Virus record (IMG/VR): IMGVR_UViG_3300044546_001499
Location: 1 to 45,877 of that record
Reading direction: 5' to 3' (one strand)
Source: a virus
DNA: 45,877 nt
The notes beneath the pieces were generated by a model. That model was not told the origin of the DNA and searched no databases. It saw only the letters and a program-made list of their open reading frames with translations. Both the position numbers and the translations under genes were made by a program. This document shows positions 28,390 through 35,626 of the stretch, one piece after another. Numbering within the stretch: position 1 is the stretch's first letter; each line of letters opens with the position of its first letter.

Positions 28390-29412
28390 ATGTATCCAGT
28401 CTCAAGTAAGATTGCAGCCTCTGGCTTATTTGCTCAGCAGGACAATCTTGATAGAATAGCGAAGAATATTGCCAATAAGGACGTTGAGGGATATAAGCGT
28501 CTCAACCCTACATTTAAATCTGTTCCAAACAACGGCGGAGTTGTGTTTTCAGCTGCTGCTAATAATTATCCATGGATTGATAGAAACCTAGCGGATAAAG
28601 TCACAGATTTATCTAGATCAGTATCCATCAAAGAGAGTGTTGAATCTTTAGATAATTTGATTATGAACAACAATGTTGAGGAGGCGTACAGCGGGTTCCT
28701 TAATGCTAGTAAGAACCTTCAGTCATTTCCTGAAAGCCAGCAGTACCTACAGGAGTTTAATTCTGCTGGCGAAACCTTAAACTCAAGTATCAATCAAGCA
28801 AAAGAAGGATTCACTGATGTACAGAGAACAGTACGCAATAAGATTGACCTGAGTAAGATTGAACTGGATTCGCTCAAGAATCAATTAACTCAAATATCAA
28901 GTAAGGGCATCAATGAGACCAACTCTAATGATGTTCAGTTACTTCAACAAAGGATTGCTAGCTTGACCGGTTCTGTTGCTGGATACAATGAGTTCATCAA
29001 CAACATCTCACCGCCTTTGGTTTATAAGTTTGAGGGAATCACAAAGAAACTAAAGGATACTATCAATGAAGCAGGCGGTCAGGTCATGTTCTCCAACGAT
29101 GGTAAGTGGAACAATCAGACATCGGTCAAGACTGCAGAGATTAACAATACTGACGTGGTTCTGGACTTTAGCAATGAAATTGGCACATTAAAGACAGAAA
29201 TTGGAGCATTGTCTAACAAGTCTTTGTTGGATACAAAGTTCCAGACAAACCAGCATGCTCAGGCGGCAGCGGAGTACGACAAGGCATATGGTGTTAATCT
29301 GGAAAATGAAATTGTTGGCATGATGACTGCACAGAGAATGTACGAAGCAAATGCTAAGGTTCTTCAGACTAGTGACAATATGATAGGGTCGCTGCTGAAC
29401 GCTATCGGGTAG
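28390..29412 (+). CDS. Phage-encoded FlgK-like hook-associated protein
   Basis: A 340 aa protein. N-terminus SSKIAASGLFAQQDNLDRIA, then NIANKDVEGYKR, equals the rod/hook/HAP signature (SGL.A.Q..L....NNIAN..T.GY.R). The middle (DLSRSVSIKESVESLDNLIM, SFPESQQYLQEFNSAGETLN) matches the FlgK D1 helices. The C-terminus ENEIVGMMTAQRMYEANAKV, then LQTSDNMIGSLLNAI, is the FlgK closing helix. Bacterial FlgK is usually around 550 aa, so the outer domains are missing. HAP1 normally joins hook and filament; carrying it with flagellin suggests the phage can build a filament junction. The stop directly precedes an early promoter cassette. Confidence 0.88.
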   Translation: MYPVSSKIAASGLFAQQDNLDRIAKNIANKDVEGYKRLNPTFKSVPNNGGVVFSAAANNYPWIDRNLADKVTDLSRSVSIKESVESLDNLIMNNNVEEAYSGFLNASKNLQSFPESQQYLQEFNSAGETLNSSINQAKEGFTDVQRTVRNKIDLSKIELDSLKNQLTQISSKGINETNSNDVQLLQQRIASLTGSVAGYNEFINNISPPLVYKFEGITKKLKDTINEAGGQVMFSNDGKWNNQTSVKTAEINNTDVVLDFSNEIGTLKTEIGALSNKSLLDTKFQTNQHAQAAAEYDKAYGVNLENEIVGMMTAQRMYEANAKVLQTSDNMIGSLLNAIG

Positions 29413-29443
29413 TTTACTTTTATTCTTGGTTCTGTGTTATAAT
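29413..29443 (+). promoter_or_regulatory. Early-type promoter cassette (19 bp spacing)
   Basis: TTTACTTTTATTCTTGG ... GTGTTATAATTACTCTATTG, class A leader with TTAAATGGAG. Begins at the stop codon of the FlgK-like gene, closing the late cassette. Confidence 0.8.
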
Positions 29444-29470
29444 TACTCTATTGTTTAAATGGAGAAGATC

Positions 29471-29674
29471 ATGATGAAATATGTTTCTGGTAACTATAAT
29501 GGAAAAGTGTTTCAAGGAAAAATCATCAGCAGTCAAGTAACGCCTTTCAATACAAAAATGCACAATATTAAATTAGACTTTTGGATCACTATAAAAGGTC
29601 AAATTATTGAAAATTTAATGTTGTCTGATACAGAGCTGCTAGAATCTGTTAACAAAGCTGGACTAACTGTGTAG
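29471..29674 (+). CDS. Hypothetical beta-rich protein, 67 aa
   Basis: The class A leader gives GGAGAAG; ATG 29471 or 29474 fits better than the ATG at 29459, which overlaps the ribosome site. Beta-rich (YVSGNYNGKVFQGKIISS, IKLDFWITIKGQI). Function unknown. Confidence 0.6.
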   Translation: MMKYVSGNYNGKVFQGKIISSQVTPFNTKMHNIKLDFWITIKGQIIENLMLSDTELLESVNKAGLTV

Positions 29675-29684
29675 CGAATTATTA

Positions 29685-29692
29685 ATAAATAA
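29685..29692 (+). promoter_or_regulatory. Possible late-type promoter (ATAAATAA)
   Basis: TTAATAAATAAG just after the 29674 stop and before a TTCG hairpin, 50 bp ahead of the DUF4116-like gene. One mismatch to T4 TATAAATA. Confidence 0.4.
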
Positions 29693-29701
29693 GTTTTTAT
29701 C

Positions 29702-29726
29702 ATGGAGACTTCGGTCTCCATTTTTC
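29702..29726 (+). terminator. TTCG-loop hairpin with T-tract
   Basis: ATGGAGAC-TTCG-GTCTCCAT followed by TTTTCTT. Ideal intrinsic terminator shape, although it also lies in the 5' leader of the next gene if the ATAAATAA element is used. Confidence 0.75.
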
Positions 29727-29741
29727 TTATTATAAAATAAA

Positions 29742-30563
29742 ATGAACATCGAACAAGAATTAAAAACGGATGGGTGGAAATTAGGACAGTTGCCTCCTGC
29801 ATTGCGCATTTATCAAATTTGCGAAGTTTCAGTAAAGCAAAATGGGCTTTCTCTCTATCATGTGCCAGTGCATCTTCGTGATAGTAACTTGTGCGAAATT
29901 GCATGTGCTCAAAATGGGCGGGCTGTTCAGTTTGTTCCTGAACATGAGTTAAGCTCTGGATTGGTAACAAACTCTATTAAGCAAAATGGAACTGCTATAG
30001 AGTTTTTTCTAGAAGAAAGATTTGCTAAATTTCGTTCACAACAAATGTATTTTCATGCAGTAAGAAGTGTTGGTTCTGCACTGCGTTGGGTACCAAATGA
30101 ATTGAAGTCTAAAAAATTAATTGAATCAGCTCTTATAACAGACGGTAAAGCACTGTGTCATGTTCCATATATAGATCGTGAATATGAATTTTGTATGCTA
30201 GCAGTAGCAAGTTCAGGAATAGCTCTTAAATTTGTTCCTGAAAAATTAATAAATCTTTCAATGTGTGAGACAGCAATCGAAAATGACGGTCTGGCTTTAC
30301 AATATGCATTGATTGTATTCAAACAACTTCCTAATCAGCTCATTATGAATGCAATTGCTCAAAATGGATATGCACTGCGTTTCATTGAAGAAAGTAAGAG
30401 AACTCGTGAAATGTGTAATATGGCAGTTGAAAATGAACCTTATGCAATTTCTTTTGTTCCGAACAAATACAGAACTGATAAAATGCTGCGTAATGCAATC
30501 AAATCAAATCCAACAGTAGCAACTCTTATTCTCAACAATACAGAACTTGAAACAATAAAGTAA
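29742..30563 (+). CDS. DUF4116-like repeat protein
   Basis: A 273 aa protein made of about seven imperfect 30-35 residue repeats, each with a unit such as LCEIACAQNGRAVQFVPE or MCETAIENDGLALQYAL (C..A...NG.AL.FVP). This is the DUF4116 pattern known from giant viruses, phages and some bacteria, with no known biochemical role. The repeats should form an alpha solenoid suitable for protein binding. No ribosome site is visible; the start is the first ATG after a hairpin. Confidence 0.75.
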   Translation: MNIEQELKTDGWKLGQLPPALRIYQICEVSVKQNGLSLYHVPVHLRDSNLCEIACAQNGRAVQFVPEHELSSGLVTNSIKQNGTAIEFFLEERFAKFRSQQMYFHAVRSVGSALRWVPNELKSKKLIESALITDGKALCHVPYIDREYEFCMLAVASSGIALKFVPEKLINLSMCETAIENDGLALQYALIVFKQLPNQLIMNAIAQNGYALRFIEESKRTREMCNMAVENEPYAISFVPNKYRTDKMLRNAIKSNPTVATLILNNTELETIK

Positions 30564-30625
30564 CTTGACGTTGTTAATACAATTATACTGCATTTTTTGC
30601 TAAAGAAAAATAAACTTTTAACTGT

Positions 30626-30656
30626 TTTACTTTTATTCAGATTTTTGTTGTATAAT
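30626..30656 (+). promoter_or_regulatory. Early-type promoter cassette (19 bp spacing), leaderless
   Basis: TTTTACTTTTATTCAG ... TTGTATAAT. The ATG at 30663 is only 6 bp after TATAAT, so the transcript should begin at or next to the start codon. Confidence 0.75.
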
Positions 30657-30662
30657 ACAACT

Positions 30663-31121
30663 ATGAGAAAAATTGTTGTTCTTTTAGGGTTTTTATGTCA
30701 ATCAGTACTTGCTGCTGTTGATACTACATCAATTGCAAGTGCTGTAAGTTGCAATGCAACACCAAATACAGCTTCATGGGTTCAGCATTTGACTGAAACA
30801 TTTGGTAAACCGGTTCGTAGAGAACAAGGTGCAGTTTGGTTTCGCGCAACAGGAGATCTTTGGGGTGCATCAATACGAGAAGTATTTGTTTCAGTAACAG
30901 CATGGCATGGATTTGTTGGAGTTGTGCTTGATGAAAAACCATCGATTATTGCAGAACGCATTAGTACAAGTCGTTCTTTTCCTACCAATTTATTTCATGT
31001 AACAGATTCAACTGGATCATATTGGATTGGATCAGATGGAAGAAGTGTTATGTGGCATGCACAAAAATATACAAAGGTGTTTTGTGCTGCTGGTGGAAAT
31101 TTAAAAGTTAGAGATTTTTAA
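30663..31121 (+). CDS. Secreted protein of unknown function, leaderless mRNA
   Basis: A 152 aa protein. Start at ATG 30663, because the signal peptide (IVVLLGFLCQSVLAAVD, cleavage after about residue 17) begins there and an upstream TTG would precede the promoter. The mature part is beta-rich with two Cys (VSCNATPN near the N-terminus, KVFCAAGG near the end), perhaps a disulfide, and aromatic strands (VWFRATGDLWGASIREVFVS). It is exported to the periplasm or beyond. It ends 1 bp before the kinase gene. Confidence 0.65.
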   Translation: MRKIVVLLGFLCQSVLAAVDTTSIASAVSCNATPNTASWVQHLTETFGKPVRREQGAVWFRATGDLWGASIREVFVSVTAWHGFVGVVLDEKPSIIAERISTSRSFPTNLFHVTDSTGSYWIGSDGRSVMWHAQKYTKVFCAAGGNLKVRDF

Positions 31122-31122
31122 C

Positions 31123-31596
31123 ATGCCAATTTGTTATCAACTTGTAGGTGTTCCTGGATCTGGAAAAAGTACTTGGATTAAACAACAAAACTGGGCATTA
31201 GGAATGACGGTTGTTAGCACAGACTTTTTTGTAGAACAATATGCACAGTCAGTAGGCAAATCTTATTCAGAAGTTTTTGATGAGTACATGCCTACGGCAG
31301 TAAAACTCATGACTGATGCTGTCATTAATGCTCGTGAACGCTCACATGACATTATATGGGATCAAACTTCGGTTAGTGTCAACAGTCGAAAACGAAAATT
31401 CAATATGTTACCAAACTATTTGCACGTTGCTGTGGTTTTTAAAACGCCGGAGCATTCTGAATTAATACGACGTTTGGATTCACGACCAGGAAAAATAATT
31501 CCATTTGATGTTGTTAAACAAATGGCTCGAACGTTAAAAGCAGAAATGCCAACACGCTCAGAAGGTTTTAAGGAGATTATTATATGTGGCAACTAG
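31123..31596 (+). CDS. Polynucleotide kinase-like P-loop protein
   Basis: A 157 aa kinase with Walker A GVPGSGKST (9-17), STDFF (32-36) carrying the substrate-binding Asp34, and a lid region (DQTSVSVNSRKRK, RRLDSRPGK). This is the arrangement of the 5'-polynucleotide kinase branch (T4 PseT/AAA_33). Probable role: phosphorylating 5'-OH ends of RNA or DNA before sealing by the RNA ligase at 4357. No phosphatase domain is fused; the HAD protein at 23589 might provide it. Confidence 0.75.
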   Translation: MPICYQLVGVPGSGKSTWIKQQNWALGMTVVSTDFFVEQYAQSVGKSYSEVFDEYMPTAVKLMTDAVINARERSHDIIWDQTSVSVNSRKRKFNMLPNYLHVAVVFKTPEHSELIRRLDSRPGKIIPFDVVKQMARTLKAEMPTRSEGFKEIIICGN

Positions 31597-31748
31597 CAGT
31601 TTGTGCTTATCTTTCTACAAATCTTGTTACTATTCCATGTCAGTTCTATACATTTAATACAGAAAAAGAATGTAATGACGCAAGGAAAACACTACCACAA
31701 TTTCCACACGGATACTCTGTTTGCGCATTAAAGGAAGACAAGAAATGA
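31584..31748 (+). CDS. Small Cys-containing protein, 54 aa
   Basis: AAGGAG 8 bp before ATG 31584. Four cysteines (positions 7, 19, 30, 47) and the segment FNTEKECNDARKTLPQFPHG, like small exported phage proteins that use two disulfides. The N-terminus (MWQLAVCAYLSTNLV) could act as a short signal or anchor. ATGA overlap with the next gene. Confidence 0.5.
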   Translation: MWQLAVCAYLSTNLVTIPCQFYTFNTEKECNDARKTLPQFPHGYSVCALKEDKK

Positions 31749-31903
31749 AATTCGAATTAACTATTCAAGAAGATATGCTTGGTGATTTGTTTATTGAATT
31801 GCCAAAAGAAATTATAGAAGAATTAAACTTAATAGAAGGCGACACCATTCTTTGGACAGTTGAAGGTGATCGTTGCATTTTAACAAAAAAGGTTGAACAA
31901 TGA
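31745..31903 (+). CDS. AbrB/MazE-like swapped-hairpin protein
   Basis: A 52 aa protein: EDMLGDLFIELPKEIIEELN, then EGDTILWTVEGDRCILTKK. This is the AbrB/SpoVT/MazE beta-barrel half, which dimerises to bind DNA. No toxin gene is adjacent, so it is more likely a phage regulator than an antitoxin. ATGA overlaps on both sides. Confidence 0.65.
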   Translation: MKFELTIQEDMLGDLFIELPKEIIEELNLIEGDTILWTVEGDRCILTKKVEQ

Positions 31904-32508
31904 AAGTAAAAATAGGTGATTATCCAAGTTATATTGGTCCGCATCAAATAGCAGATGTTCTTTTTTGGTTTGCTCCTAAAAAGATTAAAACGTACATTGG
32001 TACATTCATGCGGTATGGCGTATTAGAACTGCCTCGACCAAAAAGCTTTACTCTTGAAGACTTGTTAGATTTTCCTCCACAGACACGCTTCGCCGATTTT
32101 TGTGATTGGGTTCATTCAAAACGAAGTCAAACTGTCAAGGTTAAAATTCACAGTTGGGATGTATGGAATATGGACAGAACGCTATCACATATTGTCTTGC
32201 CAATGCTCTATATTGTTCAAGATGAAAAACAAGGCAGTCCACTAGTAGATGATGCAGACGTTCCAGTGTCGTTGCGTTCAACTTCAGCAAAACCGCTTAC
32301 AAAGAAACAAATCGATTGCGGTGAAATAGATGATTTGTTTCATGACAGGTGGTATTATGTTATTAGAGAAATGATTTTTGCATTTGAATCGTACCAAATT
32401 GAAGATTATATTAAGTTTAATACAGAACAAGAACGCGCGGACAATCAAAAAAGAATCGATAATGGTTTTCGACTTTTTGGAAAATACTATAGTTGTTTAT
32501 GGACATAA
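31900..32508 (+). CDS. Conserved phage protein, 202 aa
   Basis: MKVKIGDYPSYIGPHQIADV, KVKIHSWDVWNMDRTLSHIV, VDDADVPVSLRST and the ending DNGFRLFGKYYSCLW form a pattern I recognise from hypothetical proteins of many large phages. No motif known to me reveals its activity. Coupled to the AbrB-like gene by ATGA. Confidence 0.7.
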   Translation: MKVKIGDYPSYIGPHQIADVLFWFAPKKIKTYIGTFMRYGVLELPRPKSFTLEDLLDFPPQTRFADFCDWVHSKRSQTVKVKIHSWDVWNMDRTLSHIVLPMLYIVQDEKQGSPLVDDADVPVSLRSTSAKPLTKKQIDCGEIDDLFHDRWYYVIREMIFAFESYQIEDYIKFNTEQERADNQKRIDNGFRLFGKYYSCLWT

Positions 32509-32774
32509 ATGCAGTGAACGAACAAATTAAAAAACTTCAATACTCTACAATGTATCTTGAACACATTGTTTTTGAAAATGAAAATTCATTTGTTAATACT
32601 TTTTGCAATCAGCCAGAAGAAGTTTTGGAGCTTTTAGCAGTTTATTTTTCTAGTTCAGTTGTCAAATTCTATTATGTTATGAATGGTGGTCAACATATTG
32701 GAGACGATATAAGTATGGAACATTTTGAAGACTGGTTGAATTGCGCAACGAATAACAATGATTTAAATTTTTGA
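32499..32774 (+). CDS. Hypothetical acidic protein, 91 aa
   Basis: ATG 32499 overlaps the previous gene's end by 10 bp; a TTG at 32493 is in frame. Helical and acidic (EEVLELLAVYFSSSVVKFYY). The closing MEHFEDWLNCA recalls the FEEWLNMCD near the end of the truncated gene at the window start, so these two may be related. Confidence 0.55.
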   Translation: MDINAVNEQIKKLQYSTMYLEHIVFENENSFVNTFCNQPEEVLELLAVYFSSSVVKFYYVMNGGQHIGDDISMEHFEDWLNCATNNNDLNF

Positions 32775-32787
32775 TGAGTATAGTCAC

Positions 32788-33039
32788 ATGCACAGGGATA
32801 AAATTATTGAATTAGCAGAAAAAACTGGAGCAACACACAAACAATTTCTTGGGGTTTACCAGTTTTTTGTTAATGAATTAACACAATTTGTTCGAGAGAT
32901 TCAAATTGAAAATTCAAAAAAACACACGGAACTCGTTAATAAATTAATGGAATGCAGTAAAAAAGAACAGTCAAAAGAAATTGCCGATTTGTTGAAACTT
33001 GCTGCAGTTGCTTTATCAAATAAAAATTACAACGAATAA
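32788..33039 (+). CDS. FAELIV-family relative (copy 8, divergent)
   Basis: An 83 aa protein. IIELAEKTGATHKQFLGVYQ, then FFVNELTQFVREI, corresponds to the first 45 residues of the 18396 protein, but the C-terminus is replaced by a charged helix (KHTELVNKLMECSKKEQS) and lacks HFGVE. Confidence 0.6.
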   Translation: MHRDKIIELAEKTGATHKQFLGVYQFFVNELTQFVREIQIENSKKHTELVNKLMECSKKEQSKEIADLLKLAAVALSNKNYNE

Positions 33040-33057
33040 ATCGCAAATAATAGCATT

Positions 33058-33324
33058 ATGAAATTCCGTTCAAGAGAAACAGTCGACGCACTTCAATTTG
33101 AATACAGTGAAGATGGCATTAGTCGTCTTGAAGAGTTTTGTCAGGGACGTGTAATACGGCACGGTAAAAAACATCTGCCAACAGAAGGACCGTGGTGTTA
33201 TATTATAATTGATTCAAGCAAACAGCCGTTTGTCTTATTAGAAAGTGAATGGTTTGTTAAATCACCAAATTTGTATATGATTATTTCTGATAAAGAATTC
33301 AAGGAGCGATATGAAGAAATTTAA
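33058..33324 (+). CDS. Conserved small phage protein, 88 aa
   Basis: MKFRSRETVDALQFEY ... WCYIIIDSSKQPFVLLESEW ... DKEFKERYEEI resembles a widespread phage/prophage family (AVQF ... GDWI ... F...YE) with no known function. It overlaps the next gene by 14 bp. Confidence 0.6.
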   Translation: MKFRSRETVDALQFEYSEDGISRLEEFCQGRVIRHGKKHLPTEGPWCYIIIDSSKQPFVLLESEWFVKSPNLYMIISDKEFKERYEEI

Positions 33325-33724
33325 AAAGCAAAAGCAAAAAGAGTTCAAACCTCTTGCAGTAATGGCACTCGCTGAGCCACACACATATGGAATAACTGTT
33401 GTTAGACATGAAGATGAAGAAACGGGCGAATTCATATATCGTCCAATTCTGGAGATAGCAGCATCCACATCTAAAGAACATTGTGTTCTTTTTACTCTAA
33501 ACATTTTTGACACTGATCTACGAGGTGCGTGCTATTCGGCAGTATTTACGGCAATGTCATTTTGTTCTGATCACTATAATGAAATTGCTGTATTTGACGT
33601 CGCAGGAAATTTAATTTCTGATGATCAACCAGATTTTACAGTAGACGATTTGCTAGATGAAATTCTAGATGAAGACGAATATATAGAACCAGACGATTTG
33701 TCACCTAATAGAAAGATTCACTAA
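33311..33724 (+). CDS. Hypothetical protein with acidic tail, 137 aa
   Basis: Lys-rich N-terminus (MKKFKKQKQKEFKP), a central globular part and a strongly acidic C-terminus (DDLLDEILDEDEYIEPDD). The opposite charges at the ends suggest partner binding or autoinhibition. Function unknown. Confidence 0.6.
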   Translation: MKKFKKQKQKEFKPLAVMALAEPHTYGITVVRHEDEETGEFIYRPILEIAASTSKEHCVLFTLNIFDTDLRGACYSAVFTAMSFCSDHYNEIAVFDVAGNLISDDQPDFTVDDLLDEILDEDEYIEPDDLSPNRKIH

Positions 33725-33725
33725 G

Positions 33726-33809
33726 ATGTTAAACATTATTCTATTCATTGTTGAATATACTAAATTAATTTGTCTTGTTCCATTAATGCTAATTCTAACA
33801 GGTTATTGA
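33726..33809 (+). CDS. Small membrane protein, 27 aa
   Basis: Hydrophobic throughout (IILFIVEYTKLICLVPLMLI). Fits exactly between neighbours, starting 1 bp after one stop and ending 1 bp before the next ATG. Confidence 0.45.
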   Translation: MLNIILFIVEYTKLICLVPLMLILTGY

Positions 33810-33810
33810 T

Positions 33811-34062
33811 ATGCCAACTTATACACGCCACTGTTCTGAATGTGATCATATATTTGATAAATTATTGAAAATGGCAGAGAAATCCTCTGCTGTTGTAGAG
33901 TGTCCATATTGTGGCGCAACTGCTGGAGAATGGATGGTTACATCATGTCATACTTCAACAGAAAGCAGCCGATTCATGACAACAAAAAAAGATTCCGGTT
34001 TTAACGAGGTCATTTCAAAAATTCAAGAGAGAAATCCTCGAACCGCGATTTGTGAACGTTGA
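33811..34062 (+). CDS. FmdB-like zinc-ribbon protein
   Basis: An 83 aa protein opening MPTYTRHCSECDHIFDKLLK with VECPYCGATAG 20 residues later: the two CxxC pairs and the MPTY start match the FmdB zinc-ribbon family. The C-terminus is unrelated and polar. Members are putative regulators. Confidence 0.7.
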   Translation: MPTYTRHCSECDHIFDKLLKMAEKSSAVVECPYCGATAGEWMVTSCHTSTESSRFMTTKKDSGFNEVISKIQERNPRTAICER

Positions 34063-34100
34063 TAAATTTAATGATGGATTAAACCAACCTAGGAGATTTA

Positions 34101-34928
34101 ATGAGTACAAAAAGAAACCGTCAAGCAGTATTACTCTCGAATAATAATACAGAAGTTACTGAAGTTAAGAATAAAGATTCTGCTATTCATCGTCGAATGG
34201 AATTAATAGAAGGTGGTCAAAGACAAAATCAACATCAACCCGTTGTTTGTAATTCATTAAAGATCAAATTAGACCATTTAAAAACTTTTGAACCCTTAAC
34301 TGCAAATCAAGCAAAGTTCTTTGAGCTGTACAAGAGCGGTTCTTACTTTATGGGATTATTCGGCAGCGCAGGTGTAGGTAAAACTTTCCTTGCTCTGTAC
34401 AAAGCAATCGAAGAAGTTCTTGACAAAGGAAATTCTTTTAAACGAGTTGTGATTGTGCGTTCTTGCGTACCAACTCGCGATGTTGGGTTCCTCCCTGGCT
34501 CTCTAGAAGAAAAGCAAGAAGTGTACGAAATGCCGTACAAGGAAATCTGTACTACTCTGTTTGACCGACCAGACGCTTACGAACGTCTAAAGGAGCAAGG
34601 CTTTATTAAATTCATTAGTACTACAGCAATTCGTGGTATCTCTATTGATGATTCTGTTATTTTAGTCGATGAGGCCCAGTCGATGACATTCCACGAATTG
34701 TCAACAATTATTTCCCGGACAGGACACAGATCAAAAATCGTATTTTGTGGAGATATGCGTCAGAACGATTTGGTCAAAAGCAAGAATGACGTGTCTGGTT
34801 TCTTGGAGTTTCAAAAGATTGCACGTTCTATGCGAGAATTTTCTGAAGTAAACTTTACAACAGATGACATTGTCCGTTCAAGCTTGGTAAAAAATTGGAT
34901 TATAGCAGCGGAGTCTTTTGGTTACTAA
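34101..34928 (+). CDS. PhoH-like ATPase
   Basis: A 275 aa protein with Walker A GSAGVGKT (88-95), the PhoH-specific segment RDVGFLPGSLEEKQE (126-140), Walker B VILVDEAQS (186-194) and a sensor-like KIVFCGDMRQND. PhoH-type ATPases are frequent in large lytic phages; RNA-related helicase or ribonuclease roles are suspected but unproven. An N-terminal extension of about 60 residues is variable. AGGAG ribosome site, no early cassette directly upstream, and a strong terminator downstream. Confidence 0.88.
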   Translation: MSTKRNRQAVLLSNNNTEVTEVKNKDSAIHRRMELIEGGQRQNQHQPVVCNSLKIKLDHLKTFEPLTANQAKFFELYKSGSYFMGLFGSAGVGKTFLALYKAIEEVLDKGNSFKRVVIVRSCVPTRDVGFLPGSLEEKQEVYEMPYKEICTTLFDRPDAYERLKEQGFIKFISTTAIRGISIDDSVILVDEAQSMTFHELSTIISRTGHRSKIVFCGDMRQNDLVKSKNDVSGFLEFQKIARSMREFSEVNFTTDDIVRSSLVKNWIIAAESFGY

Positions 34929-34951
34929 TATAGTATAGTTTGTTGATAGTA

Positions 34952-34986
34952 AGCGTCTGTGGAATATTAATCCACAGACGCTTTTT
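34952..34986 (+). terminator. Intrinsic terminator after phoH
   Basis: AGCGTCTGTGGA pairs perfectly over 12 bp with TCCACAGACGCT around a 7-nt loop, then TTTTTG. The strongest simple terminator in the window. Confidence 0.88.
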
Positions 34987-35000
34987 GTTTTCTTAATGTT

Positions 35001-35029
35001 TTTACTTTTAATCGGCAATGAGTTATAAT
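35001..35029 (+). promoter_or_regulatory. Early-type promoter cassette (17 bp spacing), last copy
   Basis: TTTTTACTTTTAATCGG ... GAGTTATAAT. The ATG at 35039 lies 9 bp after the -10, so the mRNA has almost no leader. Last copy before the structural genes. Confidence 0.75.
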
Positions 35030-35038
35030 TAATACATT

Positions 35039-35614
35039 ATGAAAAAACTCTTATTTTGTTTTGTTGCACCATTTATTTGCTCTTCAAGCATTGCACAGAT
35101 CTATACCATATCAGAAAATTCATTCTCTCAAGCAACACATCTTGTAGACATTAATCTGGAATCAACACTGAATCGACGCGCCAAATCTCTACGTGATGGA
35201 GGATTTGAAACATCAGCTGGAGAACAGATAAACTTCTATTCATGGTACGCGCCAAGAGTAAACGAAATTCACATAACTTGGATGACACAACTCACCAGAA
35301 ACTTTGGCGTGATCTGGGGAATAGGAACTGGAGAGCGGGCAGATAAATACACTATAGACCCTTCTGCTAAGTTGGGGTTTGTTTATCAAGCGGAACTTCG
35401 TAAAAATCAATTGCTTTCTGTATCATTTATTGGATCAGTTGCCGGCGATTTTAGAGAGCACACTTGTATGGCAGATTATGGTGACATTGGCGGTATACAC
35501 GAAGTGAATTGTAGACTAGCAGCAACTGAGATGCCGCCAGAAATGACATTGAATTATTTAGAATCCGGCAAACCAGATTCAAAATTTCAAATCTTGTACA
35601 AAATCGTTTTCTAA
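35039..35614 (+). CDS. Secreted beta-rich protein, possible outer-membrane barrel
   Basis: A 191 aa protein with a signal peptide (LLFCFVAPFICSSSIAQ, cleavage near residue 20). It has alternating strands such as NFGVIWGIGTGERADKYTID, and a last strand ending in phenylalanine (KFQILYKIVF), the usual C-terminal signal of outer-membrane barrels. Two Cys in the middle may pair. It could alter the host surface, for example to block superinfection. The mRNA is nearly leaderless. It stands 12 bp before the subtilase gene, so both should be made together. Confidence 0.55.
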   Translation: MKKLLFCFVAPFICSSSIAQIYTISENSFSQATHLVDINLESTLNRRAKSLRDGGFETSAGEQINFYSWYAPRVNEIHITWMTQLTRNFGVIWGIGTGERADKYTIDPSAKLGFVYQAELRKNQLLSVSFIGSVAGDFREHTCMADYGDIGGIHEVNCRLAATEMPPEMTLNYLESGKPDSKFQILYKIVF

Positions 35615-35626
35615 TAGGAGATTTAA

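Noticed and set aside
27522-29412. Flagellin and FlgK genes as bacterial contamination or a prophage boundary
   Set aside because: They are flanked closely by phage-style genes, a T4-type late promoter and an early cassette that begins at the FlgK-like stop codon. Both proteins are shortened forms, not host-sized copies. No break in style is visible at the edges.
31745-31903. AbrB/MazE-like gene as part of a toxin-antitoxin system
   Set aside because: Neither neighbour resembles a MazF, PIN or other toxin; the downstream 202-aa protein is a common phage family.
1349-35029. TTTTACTTTTATT copies as a dispersed repeat, CRISPR or mobile element
   Set aside because: Each copy sits just upstream of TATAAT and a gene, spacing is irregular along the genome, and no spacers or terminal repeats exist. 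They are promoters.
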